Source of the DNA: Gemmatimonadaceae bacterium
GTDB lineage: Bacteria > Gemmatimonadota > Gemmatimonadetes > Gemmatimonadales > Gemmatimonadaceae
NCBI GenBank assembly: GCA_025934775.1
Contig: JAICWO010000005.1
Coordinates: 62,001-126,000, forward strand
Reading direction: 5' to 3'
Length of the DNA: 64,000 nt
The position numbers were made by a program, and so were the translations under genes. The notes under the pieces are model-generated. The model was not told the DNA's origin and did not search any database. It saw only the letters and a list, made by a program, of their open reading frames with translations. Positions within the stretch are counted from its first letter, which is position 1, and each line of letters begins with the position of its first letter. Of the stretch, positions 36,252 through 45,949 are shown in pieces.

Positions 36252-37916
36252 TCACGGCACGCGCGCCAGCTCGATCCCCGTGAACGTGACCGAGTTCCCT
36301 CTGGCCGCCGCAGCGCCCGGGTAGGGCGTCGAGAACAGTGAATACGGCACGAACACCAGCCGAAGCTGCGCGATCGCGCTGTCGCTGAGCCCGGCGACGG
36401 CGCGCGTCGCGTCGAACGATTCGTTCCGGTCGGCGATCACCATGCGATCGGGCCGCTCGCCCGGCCGCGCCTGATGTCGAAAGAGCTCGATCGAGCCAAG
36501 GAACGACGCGCGATCGCGGCTGAGTGAGTCGGCGGGATTCGATGTGAGGTACACGTCGAACCCCGAGCCCTCGAGCTGATTCAACTGCACGCCCAGGAGG
36601 CGCAACAGCACACGCTCGGATTTCGGCGTGGTCGCCTTGCCGAGCAGCGCGATGTCTGCGCGCGCGGCGGTCCGCAATCCCGCCGGCAGCGCGACGACGG
36701 TGCGTTCCGCGGGCGAGACGCGAACCGCGGTGTCCGCGTGCGCCTCGACTCTAGGCTTTGGCGCCGCCGGCTGCTGCTTCGCGAGGGCGAGCACCTTGGG
36801 GCCGGTGACGTTGGCCGGGAGGGGCAGCGGCTCGCGCGACATGTCCTCGTCCTTGAAGCGCACGCCGAGCGCGCGGTGGTCGAAGTATTTCCATCGCGGC
36901 TCGTTGACGACGCGGCCGTTCCTGTCGACGAAGTACCACGGACGCTCATTGAACCATGCGACCGAGGGCAGCACGCCCCACGTCTTGCCGCTCATCAGCG
37001 ACCACTCGACCCACAGCCGGTCGATGTTCGCGTGCACGACGGCGAAGATCGGATCGAACGCGGCGGTTGGCGGTACGGCCATCGCGCCGGCGGAGGGCTC
37101 GCTGCTGCCGGGCGTGAGCACGATGCCGCCCACGGCGCGATGAATCTGGTCGTGCGGGTAGCTCTCGAGGAGGCCGCGCGTGGTCGGGTCGTCGTCCGCG
37201 ATGCCGCCGCCGAGGCCTTCGCGCTCGGTGGCACCGAAGAAGATCGGCGAGCCCATTGGGCGGCTGATGTCGACCGCACGGTCGCCCAGCTCGAGGAGGG
37301 GCAGGCCTTCGGCGAACGGATGCTCGTACGAGCAGAAATAGTGATCGCGCTCCTCGAGGTAGAGCGGATTGATGTTCGAAGGCGCGTCGTTCTTCAGATT
37401 TCCGTCGAGATGCTGGATGCCGAACACTCTCGGGAACTGGCGATTGCCTTTCTCGGTGAAATTCCAGTACGGCAGCGCGAAGTCGTCCTCCTCGGCGTGC
37501 AGCCGGACGATCTGCTCCAAGAAATGCGTGTATCCGCGGTGCCAGGGGAGAAAGTTCGCCGAGTTCTGGCCGTTATGAGGACACTGATTCCAGAACTTGG
37601 AATCGACCTTCGCAACGCCGGGGTCCTGGGCGGCGGCTTTCGCGCGCGCGTCGTCGCTCACGCCGTGGATCGCGGCCTGATAGAACCAGCTCAGCGGATC
37701 CGAGGGCTTGCGCGCGTTCATGGCGCGCACGGCCTTTCGGTACGCGTTGAGCAGACGCGGTGTCTCGACGAACTCCTCGAGCGGCAGGCGCACCGGCGCG
37801 GTGGGAACGGCGGCGGGCAGTCGGTGCGACCACGGGCGCAGCTTGGCCGTGGCGAGTGAGACCGCGATCAGACGGAGCGAGTCACGGCGGGAGATTGTCA
37901 TCCGCAACGCTATCAC
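36252..37916 (-). CDS. Tyrosinase-family type 3 copper protein
   Basis: 554 residues with a twin-arginine-like N-terminus (SRRDSLRLIAVSLATAKL). CuA candidates: His in YQAAIHGVS, His in NQCPHNGQ and His in FLPWHRGY. The CPH-to-WH gap is three residues longer than the H-x8-H usual in this family. CuB candidates: PHDQIHRAVGG and FDPIFAVVHANIDRLWVEW. A C-terminal domain of about 190 residues may cover the active site, as in plant polyphenol oxidases. Monophenol or diphenol oxidation is inferred. Confidence 0.82.
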   Translation of the reverse strand: MIALRMTISRRDSLRLIAVSLATAKLRPWSHRLPAAVPTAPVRLPLEEFVETPRLLNAYRKAVRAMNARKPSDPLSWFYQAAIHGVSDDARAKAAAQDPGVAKVDSKFWNQCPHNGQNSANFLPWHRGYTHFLEQIVRLHAEEDDFALPYWNFTEKGNRQFPRVFGIQHLDGNLKNDAPSNINPLYLEERDHYFCSYEHPFAEGLPLLELGDRAVDISRPMGSPIFFGATEREGLGGGIADDDPTTRGLLESYPHDQIHRAVGGIVLTPGSSEPSAGAMAVPPTAAFDPIFAVVHANIDRLWVEWSLMSGKTWGVLPSVAWFNERPWYFVDRNGRVVNEPRWKYFDHRALGVRFKDEDMSREPLPLPANVTGPKVLALAKQQPAAPKPRVEAHADTAVRVSPAERTVVALPAGLRTAARADIALLGKATTPKSERVLLRLLGVQLNQLEGSGFDVYLTSNPADSLSRDRASFLGSIELFRHQARPGERPDRMVIADRNESFDATRAVAGLSDSAIAQLRLVFVPYSLFSTPYPGAAAARGNSVTFTGIELARVP

Positions 37917-37957
37917 GCGATGGCGGCGAGCGCCACCGGTCGCGAGCGTGCAAACGC

Positions 37958-37987
37958 AGAGAGGCCGCGACGAATCGCGGCCTCTCT
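37958..37987 (-). terminator. Terminator hairpin after the efflux operon
   Basis: Perfect 12-bp stem agagaggccgcg / cgcggcctctct with a 6-nt loop, 21 bp beyond the tolC-like stop codon. Confidence 0.75.
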
Positions 37988-38007
37988 GTCTGTCAGACCT
38001 TCGAGCG

Positions 38008-39372
38008 TTAGTTGCTGGCGGCCGTCGCGGGCACCTTCAAATTGCCCGTGTCGTAGGACATCACCGCCTGCTGCAGCGCGAGGTTGTTATTCGCCGTCAC
38101 GACGGCGGTCGCCGCCTGCACCTGCTGCGCGCGCGACTGGGTCACTTCGACGAGCGTCGCCGCGCCTACCTCGTACCGCTTCTGCGTCGCGTCGACCGCG
38201 TTCTGCGCCGCGGTCAGCTGCGCTTGCGCCGCGACCAACTGCTGCTCCGCCGACTGCTCGTTCAGATACGCCCGCCGCACGTCCAGCGCGATCTGCTGCT
38301 TCTGCTGCGCCAAGTCGAGCTGCGCGTTCTCGGCGCCGATCTCCGCCTTCTGCTCGGCGAGGCTCGCCGCGCCCTTGTCGAAGATCGGGAACGACACGCC
38401 GATGGACAGACCGCCGCCCTGGCGCTGATTGAGCTGATTCGTGAATGCCGCGTCCGCGGCGCTGCTATAGCCCGTGCTGTAGCTCGCGCCAACGGACACC
38501 GTCGGCAGCTTGCTCGACGCGGCGGCCTTCACGTCCTGTTGCGCGGCGGCCACGCGGGCGTTCTGCGCATCGAGGTCGGCGCGGTTCTGCCAGGCCTGCG
38601 CGATCAGCGCATCGAGGTTGGTCGAGGTCGACGCCGCGGCGGTCGGGGTGCTCGGCACGAAGTCGTAGCTCGCCAAGGGATCGAGCTGCAGCGTCTGGAT
38701 CAGGTCGACCTTCGCGAGCTCGATCGCGTTGGTGGCTTGCGTTACGGCCAGCTTCGCGCTGGCCACGCTCGCCTCCGACTGATACAAGTCGGCGACCGGG
38801 CGCGTGCCGGCATCCACGAGCTTCTGAATCTGATCCTGCTGCACCTGGAGCGACTTCAGATTCTCCTGCTGCACGCCGAGCTGCTGCTCCGCGTTCGTGA
38901 GATTGACGAAGTCCGACATCACGGTGAACACCGCGGTCTGCTTGGCGCGGGTGAGGTCCTGCGTCGCCGCGTTCTGCGACGCTTCCGCCGAGCGAACGTT
39001 GGCGACGTTGCGTCCGCCGTCGAACAGCGTGATGCTCGACGAGACCCCGGTGTTGAGCGATTGCGTCTGCTGGTTCACGATCGCGCCATCGGACGGGCTG
39101 AAGTTCCGCCCGAGGTTGTTGGCGCCGGTCACGCTCAGGCTGAGCGACGGGAGGAGCTGCTCCTTCTGCTCGTGAACGACGGCCGAGCTCAGGTCGCTCG
39201 AGTTCTGCGCCTGTCGCACGGCGGTGTTCTGCTGGAGCGCCAAGTTGATCGCGTCGTCGAGCGTGATCGCCTTGCCCGGCGCGGCGAGCCCCGCGGGTGA
39301 CTGCGCAGCCGCGAGGCCGGCCGCGCCGGCGCTGAGCGCGGCCGCCATGAGTGTTCTGACAAATCTATGCAT
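38008..39372 (-). CDS. TolC-family outer membrane channel
   Basis: 454 residues with signal peptide (LMAAALSAGAAGLAAAQS). Two repeated halves of long Gln/Ala-rich helices (VHEQKEQLLPSLSLSVTGAN ... AEQKAEIGAENAQLDLAQQK), as in TolC trimers. Last gene of an efflux operon (30-bp gap to the permease gene); it supplies the outer-membrane tunnel for the MacA-MacB pair. Confidence 0.92.
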   Translation of the reverse strand: MHRFVRTLMAAALSAGAAGLAAAQSPAGLAAPGKAITLDDAINLALQQNTAVRQAQNSSDLSSAVVHEQKEQLLPSLSLSVTGANNLGRNFSPSDGAIVNQQTQSLNTGVSSSITLFDGGRNVANVRSAEASQNAATQDLTRAKQTAVFTVMSDFVNLTNAEQQLGVQQENLKSLQVQQDQIQKLVDAGTRPVADLYQSEASVASAKLAVTQATNAIELAKVDLIQTLQLDPLASYDFVPSTPTAAASTSTNLDALIAQAWQNRADLDAQNARVAAAQQDVKAAASSKLPTVSVGASYSTGYSSAADAAFTNQLNQRQGGGLSIGVSFPIFDKGAASLAEQKAEIGAENAQLDLAQQKQQIALDVRRAYLNEQSAEQQLVAAQAQLTAAQNAVDATQKRYEVGAATLVEVTQSRAQQVQAATAVVTANNNLALQQAVMSYDTGNLKVPATAASN

Positions 39373-39402
39373 TGCACGACTCCTGTTATTGTCTGCCGAT
39401 GA

Positions 39403-40617
39403 TCACTCGTACCGCAGCGCCTGGATCGGATTCAACGCCGCCGCCTTGCGGGCCGGGTAGTAGCCGAAGAACATGCCGACCGCGCCCGAGAAGCCGACCG
39501 CGATCGCGACGGCGGAGAGCGGCGTCGAAGTGGTCCATCCCGTGATGTGGCCGACGAGCGACGCGCCGGCGTAGCCCGCCACGAGTCCGACCAGGCCGCC
39601 GAGGAGACTCATCACCACGCTCTCGACGAGAAATTGCGTGAGCACGTCGGAGCCGCGCGCGCCGATCGCCATGCGAATACCGATCTCGCGGGTGCGTTCC
39701 GTGACCGACACGAGCATGATGTTCATGATCCCGATGCCGCCCACGAGCAGCGAGATCGACGCGATCGCGGCGAGCAGGCCGGACATGACGCGCGTCGTGC
39801 TCGTCGCGGCCTGCGCGATCTCGGTCTGGTTGCGGACCGTGAAGTCGTCCGGCTCGCCGTTCAGCCGGTGCGAGTCGCGCATGATGCTCGAAATCTCATC
39901 CTGCGCCGCCGGGATGTCGGCCGCCGAGCTCGCGCTCGCGAGGATCTGCCCGATCCGCACGTTGCCGCTCAGCCGCGTCTGCGCCGTGGTGTACGGCATC
40001 AGAATCACGTCGTCCTGGTCCATGCCGCCCGCGTTCTGTCCCTTCGCGGCGAGGACGCCGATCACGTCGAACGGCACGTGCCCGATCTGAATCTTCGAGC
40101 CGACGGGATCCTGCCCCGGAAAGAGGTTGCTCGCCACGGTCGCGCCGAGTACCGCCACTTTGCGGCCGGACTGCACGTCCGCGTCGGTGAACAGATCGCC
40201 CGAGCTGGTCGTCCAGTTGCGAATCGCCGCGTAGTCGGTGGACACGCCCTGGATCGACGTGCGCCAGTTGCCCTGGCCGCCGATCACCTGCGTCCGCGTC
40301 GACACGACCGGCGAGACGCCGGAGAGCAGCGTCGCGTTCTGCTTGATCTTTTCCGCGTCCTGGATGGTGAGCTTGTTGAACGTACCGGCGCCCTGGTTGG
40401 CGCCGCCGGACGAGCTCGCGCCGGGCATGACGATGATCAGATTCGTCCCGAGGCTGTTGATCTGCGACTCGATCATCGTCTGCGCGCCGTGGCCGACGGC
40501 GACCATCACGATCACCGCGCCCACACCGATGACGATGCCGAGCATCGTGAGCAGCGTCCGCATCTTGTTCTTGAGAATGCTCTGCGACGCCACCTTCAAT
40601 AATGTTGACTGTTTCAT
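39403..40617 (-). CDS. MacB-type ABC transporter permease
   Basis: 404 residues. N-terminal TM (MRTLLTMLGIVIGVGAVIVMVA), periplasmic MacB core domain, and three C-terminal TMs with the FtsX signature TERTREIGIRMAIGARGSDV. Overlaps the ATPase gene by 4 bp. Forms the inner-membrane part of a tripartite pump. Confidence 0.94.
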   Translation of the reverse strand: MKQSTLLKVASQSILKNKMRTLLTMLGIVIGVGAVIVMVAVGHGAQTMIESQINSLGTNLIIVMPGASSSGGANQGAGTFNKLTIQDAEKIKQNATLLSGVSPVVSTRTQVIGGQGNWRTSIQGVSTDYAAIRNWTTSSGDLFTDADVQSGRKVAVLGATVASNLFPGQDPVGSKIQIGHVPFDVIGVLAAKGQNAGGMDQDDVILMPYTTAQTRLSGNVRIGQILASASSAADIPAAQDEISSIMRDSHRLNGEPDDFTVRNQTEIAQAATSTTRVMSGLLAAIASISLLVGGIGIMNIMLVSVTERTREIGIRMAIGARGSDVLTQFLVESVVMSLLGGLVGLVAGYAGASLVGHITGWTTSTPLSAVAIAVGFSGAVGMFFGYYPARKAAALNPIQALRYE

Positions 40618-41390
40618 GCCGCTTCTCCAAAGGCCGCGGTGAGCGGCTCGTCGCCTTTCGCGTCGCGCTCCGCCAGATCGTCCGCCGCGCGCCGGCGGTT
40701 CATCACCGGGTGGTCGCGGATGATGCGACCGTCGCGGACTTCCACGACGCGCTTCGCGTACTGCGCCACCTCGGGCTCGTGCGTCACGAGCACGATCGTG
40801 ATGCCCTGATCGTTCAGCTCCTGAAAGAGCGCCATCACCTCGACCGTCATGCGGCTGTCGAGATTGCCCGTCGGCTCGTCGGCGAGCAGCAGCGTCGGCG
40901 TCGTGACGAGCGCCCTCGCGATCGCCACGCGTTGCTGCTGGCCGCCCGACAGCTCGCTCGGCTGGTGGTCGAGCCGGTCGCCGAGCCCGACGCGCTCCAG
41001 CGCCTCGGTCGCCAGCCGCTTCGTATCGAGCTTGCGGGCGGTGCGGTCGTAGAGCAGGGGGAGCTCGACGTTGGCGAGCGCCGTCGTGCGTGCGAGCAGA
41101 TTGAATCCTTGAAAGACGAAACCGAGTTTCTGATTTCGTAAATCCGCCAGGGCGTTGCGGCTCAACCCGTTCACTTCCACGCCGTCGAGCACGTACGAGC
41201 CTTCGGTCGGCACGTCGAGGCAGCCGAGGATGTTCATCATCGTCGACTTGCCCGAGCCGGAGCTGCCCATGATCGCCACCATCTCCCCCGGCTCGACCGT
41301 GAGGTCCACCCCGCGGAGCGCGAAGACTTTCGTCGCGCCCGTCGCGTAGATCTTCTTCACGCCGCTCAATTGAATGACTGGATTGCTCAT
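40614..41390 (-). CDS. MacB-type ABC transporter ATPase
   Basis: 258 residues. Walker [11 protein letters not shown]-loop FVFQGFNLL, signature [15 protein letters not shown], Walker [13 protein letters not shown] and H-loop VTHEPEVA. LolD/MacB subgroup. 20 bp downstream of the adaptor gene and translationally coupled to the permease gene. Confidence 0.95.
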   Translation of the reverse strand: MSNPVIQLSGVKKIYATGATKVFALRGVDLTVEPGEMVAIMGSSGSGKSTMMNILGCLDVPTEGSYVLDGVEVNGLSRNALADLRNQKLGFVFQGFNLLARTTALANVELPLLYDRTARKLDTKRLATEALERVGLGDRLDHQPSELSGGQQQRVAIARALVTTPTLLLADEPTGNLDSRMTVEVMALFQELNDQGITIVLVTHEPEVAQYAKRVVEVRDGRIIRDHPVMNRRRAADDLAERDAKGDEPLTAAFGEAA

Positions 41391-41410
41391 TTGCTCATCT
41401 CCGTCGTGCC

Positions 41411-42670
41411 TTAGAAGCCGCGGCCGCCGCGGCCGCCGCGCTGCTGCTGGAACGGACTCGCCGCCGGCGCCTGCTCGGGCGCCGCGGTCGCGCTCGGATC
41501 ATTGAGGCCGATCACGACCGTCGCGCCCGCCGCGAGACTCTTGCCTTGCACTTCCGTCCTCGTGCCGTCGCTCAGTCCCGCGCGCACGCGCACGGGCTTG
41601 GCCGTTCCCGTCGAATCCATCACCCACAGCGTGGCGATGCTCGGCCGGGTGCCGCTCGGCGCGTTCGCGCTCCGGTGCTGCGTGGAGTCGCGCGCGACGC
41701 GGTGCGTCGAATCGCCGGGTGCCGTCGTGCCGATCCCCGCGGCGGCGAGCATTTGCGCCGTCGGCTTGATGCGGAGCGCCGCGTTCGGAACCGTGAGCAC
41801 GCTGTCCGCCGACGCCGTGAGGAAGTTCACCGTCGCCGTCATCCCGGGCAGCAGCTTGTTCGCCGTGTTCTTCACGCCCACGACCACCGTATAGTTCACG
41901 ACGTTGTCCTGCGTCGTCGACTGAAGGCGCACCTGCTGCACGGTCCCGGTGAACTGCTGATTGGGATACGACTGCACCGTGAACTGCACCGGCTGGCCAT
42001 TCTTGATTTGCCCGATGTCGCTCTCGTCGACGTTGGCGAGGATCTGCATGTCGGTGAGATCGTTCGCGATCACGAACAGCTTCGGCGCGGAGAGGCTCGC
42101 CGCGACCGTCTGGCCGACGTCGACGTCGCGCTCCACGACCACGCCGTCGATCGGCGCGTAGATGTTGGTGTACGCGAGCTGCTGCTTCGCGCGGTCGAGC
42201 GCGATCTGCGCCGACTTCACCGTCGCCTTCTGGACCTCGAAATTCGACTCGATGGGACCGAACTCGCTCGCGGTGATCACCTTCGCGTCGACGAGCTGCT
42301 TGTTGCGCTGATATTCGGCTTCCGCTTCGGAGAGGGTCGCCTGCGCGCGCTCCAACTGCGCCTGGGCGTCCTGCACCGCCTGCTCTTGCAGCGTGGGATC
42401 GATGCGGGCGAGGAGCTCGCCTTTCTTCACGTGTTGGTTGAAGTCGACGTAGAGCGCCGCGACCTGTCCGGAGACCTGGGTACCCACCTGCACGGTGGTG
42501 ACGGCGTCCAGCGCGCCGGTCGCGGAGACCGTCGACTTCACCGAACCGACCGAGACGGTAGCCGTGCGATACGGCGCCACTTCCTTGGCATCGGCCCGGC
42601 GGTAGAACCAGGTCACGCCGCCGAGGATGGCGAGCCCGCTGGCGATTGCTGTTACTTTGATCCTGTTCAT
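41411..42670 (-). CDS. MacA-type periplasmic adaptor (HlyD/RND MFP family)
   Basis: 419 residues from ATG 42670. N-terminal anchor (VTAIASGLAILGGVTWFY), split lipoyl domain (SATGALDAVTTVQVGTQVSG, IYAPIDGVVVERDVDVGQTV), alpha-helical hairpin (LERAQATLSEAEAEYQRN) and beta-barrel. A Gly/Arg-rich tail ends the protein (QQQRGGRGGRGF). First gene of the pump operon; it bridges MacB and the TolC-like channel. Confidence 0.93.
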   Translation of the reverse strand: MNRIKVTAIASGLAILGGVTWFYRRADAKEVAPYRTATVSVGSVKSTVSATGALDAVTTVQVGTQVSGQVAALYVDFNQHVKKGELLARIDPTLQEQAVQDAQAQLERAQATLSEAEAEYQRNKQLVDAKVITASEFGPIESNFEVQKATVKSAQIALDRAKQQLAYTNIYAPIDGVVVERDVDVGQTVAASLSAPKLFVIANDLTDMQILANVDESDIGQIKNGQPVQFTVQSYPNQQFTGTVQQVRLQSTTQDNVVNYTVVVGVKNTANKLLPGMTATVNFLTASADSVLTVPNAALRIKPTAQMLAAAGIGTTAPGDSTHRVARDSTQHRSANAPSGTRPSIATLWVMDSTGTAKPVRVRAGLSDGTRTEVQGKSLAAGATVVIGLNDPSATAAPEQAPAASPFQQQRGGRGGRGF

Positions 42671-42768
42671 GTGATGCCTCGCGAGGATGACCGCCGGTAC
42701 GAGTGGAAACCGCCGGCTCTGTACTGGTAGACGCACCGCGAGGCCCGATACGCGGCTCGAGTTCACGA

Positions 42769-43926
42769 ATGGCACGTGCGCGTCACGAATCGTTGGAAGC
42801 GCGACACGAACCCGCGGCGCGGCTGAGCTTGGGCTGGCGCGAGATCGCGACGATCGTCGCGTGCTGGGCCTTTCTCGCGCTGCTCGCGGCCGCCGGCCGG
42901 CTCCTCGACCCGCGCATTCCGGATCTGCGTCCCGAGGTCAGCTCGGCGCTGATCACGATGAGTGTCGTTGAATACGCGTTCTGGGCCGCGCTCAGCGTGC
43001 CGATCGTCTGGCTCGCGGGACGGTTCGACCCCACCACGGGCCGCCGCGCCGCCCGCGTGCTCGCGCTGGTCGCGCTCGGGATCGCCATCGCGATCGGCAT
43101 GGATTTCGTGCTCCGCGCGGCGCGGATGCGTCTGCTTCCGCCGCCGCGCCGCTTTCGCCGGTCGGGTCCGTTCGACGCGATCCTCGCGTTCGAGTTTCTC
43201 CCGGACTTCATGGTGTATCTGGCCGTGCTCGGCGCCGGACTCACCCGCGCGTACTTCCTTCGCTATCGGGCCCGCCTCGAGGAGACGCGACAACTCCAAG
43301 CCGAGACCGATCGTCTGCACGTGCAGTTGACCGACGCGCGGCTCAGCGCGCTGCGCGCACAGCTCAACCCGCATTTCTTATTCAATACTTTGAATGGCGT
43401 GTCCGCCTTGCTCACGCGAGACCCGGGTGGCGCCCGACGGATGATCTCTCGCTTGAGCGAGCTCTTGCGCCATTCGCTCGAGGAGACTGAGCCGGAGATT
43501 CCAATCGAGCGCGAGGTCGAGCTCGCGCAGCGTTACCTCGATATCATGCAGGCGCGGTTCGAGGGGTCGCTCGACGCGGCGATCGAGATCGATCCGCGCG
43601 CCGCGCACGCGCTCGTCCCGAATCTCGTTCTCCAGCCCCTGATCGAGAACGCGTTCAAACACGGGACGCCCGCGAGCGGGAGCGCGCGCGTGCGCATTCG
43701 AGCCACGGTCGAGGGCGCATCGCTCGTGCTGGAAGTGAGCGACAACGGACCGGGCCCGACGTCGGGCGCCGAGCACGGAGTTGGGCTCGGCAATACCCGC
43801 GAGCGCCTGCACGCACTGTACGGCGACGCCGCGTCGCTCGAGCTCGTGAGCGGACGCATGGGAGGCGCCGTGTCGCGCGTGCGACTCCCGTTGCACACGA
43901 GTGCGCGAGACACGAGCCGTGGCTAA
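42769..43926 (+). CDS. LytS/YehU-type sensor histidine kinase
   Basis: 385 residues from ATG 42769 (42703 is also possible). Four hydrophobic segments, then the His_kinase core RAQLNPHFLFNTLNGVSALL with the phospho-acceptor His, followed by PNLVLQPLIENAFKHG and a C-terminal ATPase lobe (EVSDNGPG, GLGNTRERL). Divergent from the efflux operon, overlapping the response regulator gene. It may sense the pump's substrate at the membrane. Confidence 0.92.
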   Translation: MARARHESLEARHEPAARLSLGWREIATIVACWAFLALLAAAGRLLDPRIPDLRPEVSSALITMSVVEYAFWAALSVPIVWLAGRFDPTTGRRAARVLALVALGIAIAIGMDFVLRAARMRLLPPPRRFRRSGPFDAILAFEFLPDFMVYLAVLGAGLTRAYFLRYRARLEETRQLQAETDRLHVQLTDARLSALRAQLNPHFLFNTLNGVSALLTRDPGGARRMISRLSELLRHSLEETEPEIPIEREVELAQRYLDIMQARFEGSLDAAIEIDPRAAHALVPNLVLQPLIENAFKHGTPASGSARVRIRATVEGASLVLEVSDNGPGPTSGAEHGVGLGNTRERLHALYGDAASLELVSGRMGGAVSRVRLPLHTSARDTSRG

Positions 43927-44713
43927 TACCGCCCTGCGCGTGCTCGTGGTGGACGACGAGCTACTCGGCCGGGAGCGCGTGGTCGAGCTGCTCCGCCGCG
44001 AGTCCAACGTGGAGATCGTCGGCGAAGCAGGGGACGGTCAGGCAGCGGTCGATGCGATCCGCACGCTGCACCCGGACATCGTATTCCTCGACGTGCAGAT
44101 GCCGCGCATGAACGGGCTCGAGGTGATCAAGACCATTGGCCCGGACAGTATGCCGACGACGGTGTTCGTCACGGCGTACGACAAGCACGCGCTCGCCGCG
44201 TTCGACCTCGCCGCCGTCGATTACCTAGTGAAGCCATTCGATGACGAACGATTCGAGCAGGCGTTCAAGCGCGCCCGCCGCTCCGCGACGGCAACCGATG
44301 CATCCGTACTTCGCGAGCAACTCCTCACGCTGTTGCACGGGACGTCCGCGCAAGCCGCCGTCGCCGCGGAGCCGCGCCCCGGCTATCTCGAGCGGATCTC
44401 CGTGGAATCGCGGGGGAAGGTGCGGTTCGTTCCGGTGAACGAGGTCGATTACATCGTCTCGAGCGGGCCCTACGCCGAGGTGTACACGGGCGATCGCCGG
44501 TATCTGATCCGCGAATCCATGCAGAATCTCGAGGATCGCCTCGACCCGTCGAAGTTCATGCGCATTCATCGCTCGGCGATCGTGCGGTTGGCGCGGGTGG
44601 ATGTGCTGCACAAAGGGGCAGGCGGGGACTACGAAGTGCAGCTCGCGAACGGCGCGCGCCTGCGCGTGAGCCGGTCGAAGCGCGAAGAGCTCGAGCAGCG
44701 GCTCGGCCGGTAG
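43919..44713 (+). CDS. LytTR-family response regulator
   Basis: 264 residues from GTG 43919 (GTG 43901 is possible). Receiver with phospho-acceptor Asp in DIVFLDVQMPRMNG and lysine in VDYLVKPFDD. C-terminal LytTR DNA-binding domain (YLERISVESRGKVRFVPVNE VDYI, FMRIHRSAIVRL). It probably regulates the adjacent efflux operon or itself. Confidence 0.93.
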   Translation: MANTALRVLVVDDELLGRERVVELLRRESNVEIVGEAGDGQAAVDAIRTLHPDIVFLDVQMPRMNGLEVIKTIGPDSMPTTVFVTAYDKHALAAFDLAAVDYLVKPFDDERFEQAFKRARRSATATDASVLREQLLTLLHGTSAQAAVAAEPRPGYLERISVESRGKVRFVPVNEVDYIVSSGPYAEVYTGDRRYLIRESMQNLEDRLDPSKFMRIHRSAIVRLARVDVLHKGAGGDYEVQLANGARLRVSRSKREELEQRLGR

Positions 44714-44777
44714 CCACGGTCCGCCGCGGCGACAGAGCCGAGAGCGCTCGGTGAGTCGGTGTCTCCAGGCGAGCGGA

Positions 44778-44812
44778 TGGCAGTAGTGCCACGATCAGTG
44801 GCACTACTGCCA
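44778..44812. promoter_or_regulatory. Nested palindrome between convergent genes
   Basis: 15-bp perfect arms tggcagtagtgccac / gtggcactactgcca with loop gatca. Each arm is itself a dyad, TGGCA-N4-TGCCA. It could be a bidirectional transcription end or a protein-binding site. No T-run follows on either strand. Confidence 0.6.
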
Positions 44813-44864
44813 CGTCGCCGAAGGTTACCCCAGCCCCGAGCCCCTTCGGCGAGAGCGGCGAGGA

Positions 44865-45341
44865 CTACAGGCCGCCGTCGTGATGCCAGTTCGCGCCGTT
44901 CCGCTGGCCCCGTTGCGCGAAGCGTTGTTTCATCTGCGCGAGATTCGCGTCGAACGTGCGCTGCTGATCGGGTGTGAGAATCGCGCGAATCGCGGTGGCG
45001 CGCTGCTCCATCCGCTCCTGCATGCGCTGCTGCATCGCGGCGCGTTGCTCGGCCGTGGGCCGCTGGCGCTGGCCCTGCGCGGAGTCGCGCCGTGCGCCGT
45101 TCGGGTGATCAGCGCGCCACTGCTTCTGCAGATCGGCGACGCGCGCTTGCTGGTCGGCCGAGAGCGTGATCCCCTTGAGGAGAAGCGCCTCGGGGCCGCG
45201 ACCGCCGCGGCGATGGCCTTCTGCCTGGCCGGAGCGGCCGTGATCCTGGGTGCCTGCCTGTGCGGGTGCCTGCGCGGCGGCAATGCCGGCGCCGAGCGTC
45301 AGCGCGAGACCCAGCGAGGTGAGAAGAGTCGAAGTACGCAT
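44865..45341 (-). CDS. Spy/CpxP-like periplasmic protein
   Basis: 158 residues with signal peptide (SLGLALTLGAGIAAAQAPAQ). Helical, Gln/Arg-rich body with LTXXQ-like segments LSADQQARVADLQKQW and LTPDQQRTFDANLAQM, characteristic of Spy/CpxP-type envelope-stress chaperones or metal-sensing relatives. Confidence 0.8.
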   Translation of the reverse strand: MRTSTLLTSLGLALTLGAGIAAAQAPAQAGTQDHGRSGQAEGHRRGGRGPEALLLKGITLSADQQARVADLQKQWRADHPNGARRDSAQGQRQRPTAEQRAAMQQRMQERMEQRATAIRAILTPDQQRTFDANLAQMKQRFAQRGQRNGANWHHDGGL

Positions 45342-45593
45342 GAAGTTGTCTCCCAGTTCGTTTCGCCCGCGGCGACAGTCGCCTCGGTGCGTTGCGGGAG
45401 GTCGTACCAGCGCGGACCCGCCGCGATCCCGGTGATGTCACCAACGGCACGCCGGTGTCACGAACTGCACGCGCTGGCGGAGGCCGCCTCGAGCTCTAGC
45501 TTTTCGCCGCGTGTCGATTCGCGCGATGGCCGTTCGTATAGGTGGGTGAGGACGATGTGAAGTCCTCGCACACCCGCACAGGAGGAGTTCGCA

Positions 45594-45944
45594 ATGCCCC
45601 AGTATCTGCTGAGCATCTACCAGCCCGACGGTGCAGCGCCGCCGCCGGAGGTCCTCGGGCCGATCATGCGCGAGGTCGGCGCCGTTCGCGATGAGATGAA
45701 AGCCGCCGGCGTGTGGGTCTTCGCGGCCGGATTGTTTCCGCCGAGCACCGCCACCGTCGTCCGGTCCAAGAATGGCGAGTTGTTGATGACGGATGGGCCG
45801 TTCGTCGAAGGCAAGGAGCACATCGGCGGCTTCAACGTCATTCGCGCCAACGATCTCGACGCAGCACTCGCATGGGCCGAGAAGCTCGCGCGCGCCACGA
45901 CACTGCCGATCGAAGTCCGTCCGATGCAGGCGGTGGAGGCCTGA
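45594..45944 (+). CDS. YCII-related (DGPF) protein
   Basis: 116 residues, preceded by caggaggagttcgca, an excellent ribosome site. Contains the [15 protein letters not shown] signature of the DGPF branch of YciI-like ferredoxin-fold proteins. The next gene encodes an ECF42-type sigma factor, the usual partner of DGPF proteins. Confidence 0.93.
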   Translation: MPQYLLSIYQPDGAAPPPEVLGPIMREVGAVRDEMKAAGVWVFAAGLFPPSTATVVRSKNGELLMTDGPFVEGKEHIGGFNVIRANDLDAALAWAEKLARATTLPIEVRPMQAVEA

Positions 45945-45949
45945 GCGAC

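Noticed and set aside
37708-39300. 530-residue plus-strand frame across tyrosinase and TolC genes
   Set aside because: Antisense shadow with low-complexity Arg/Leu sequence.
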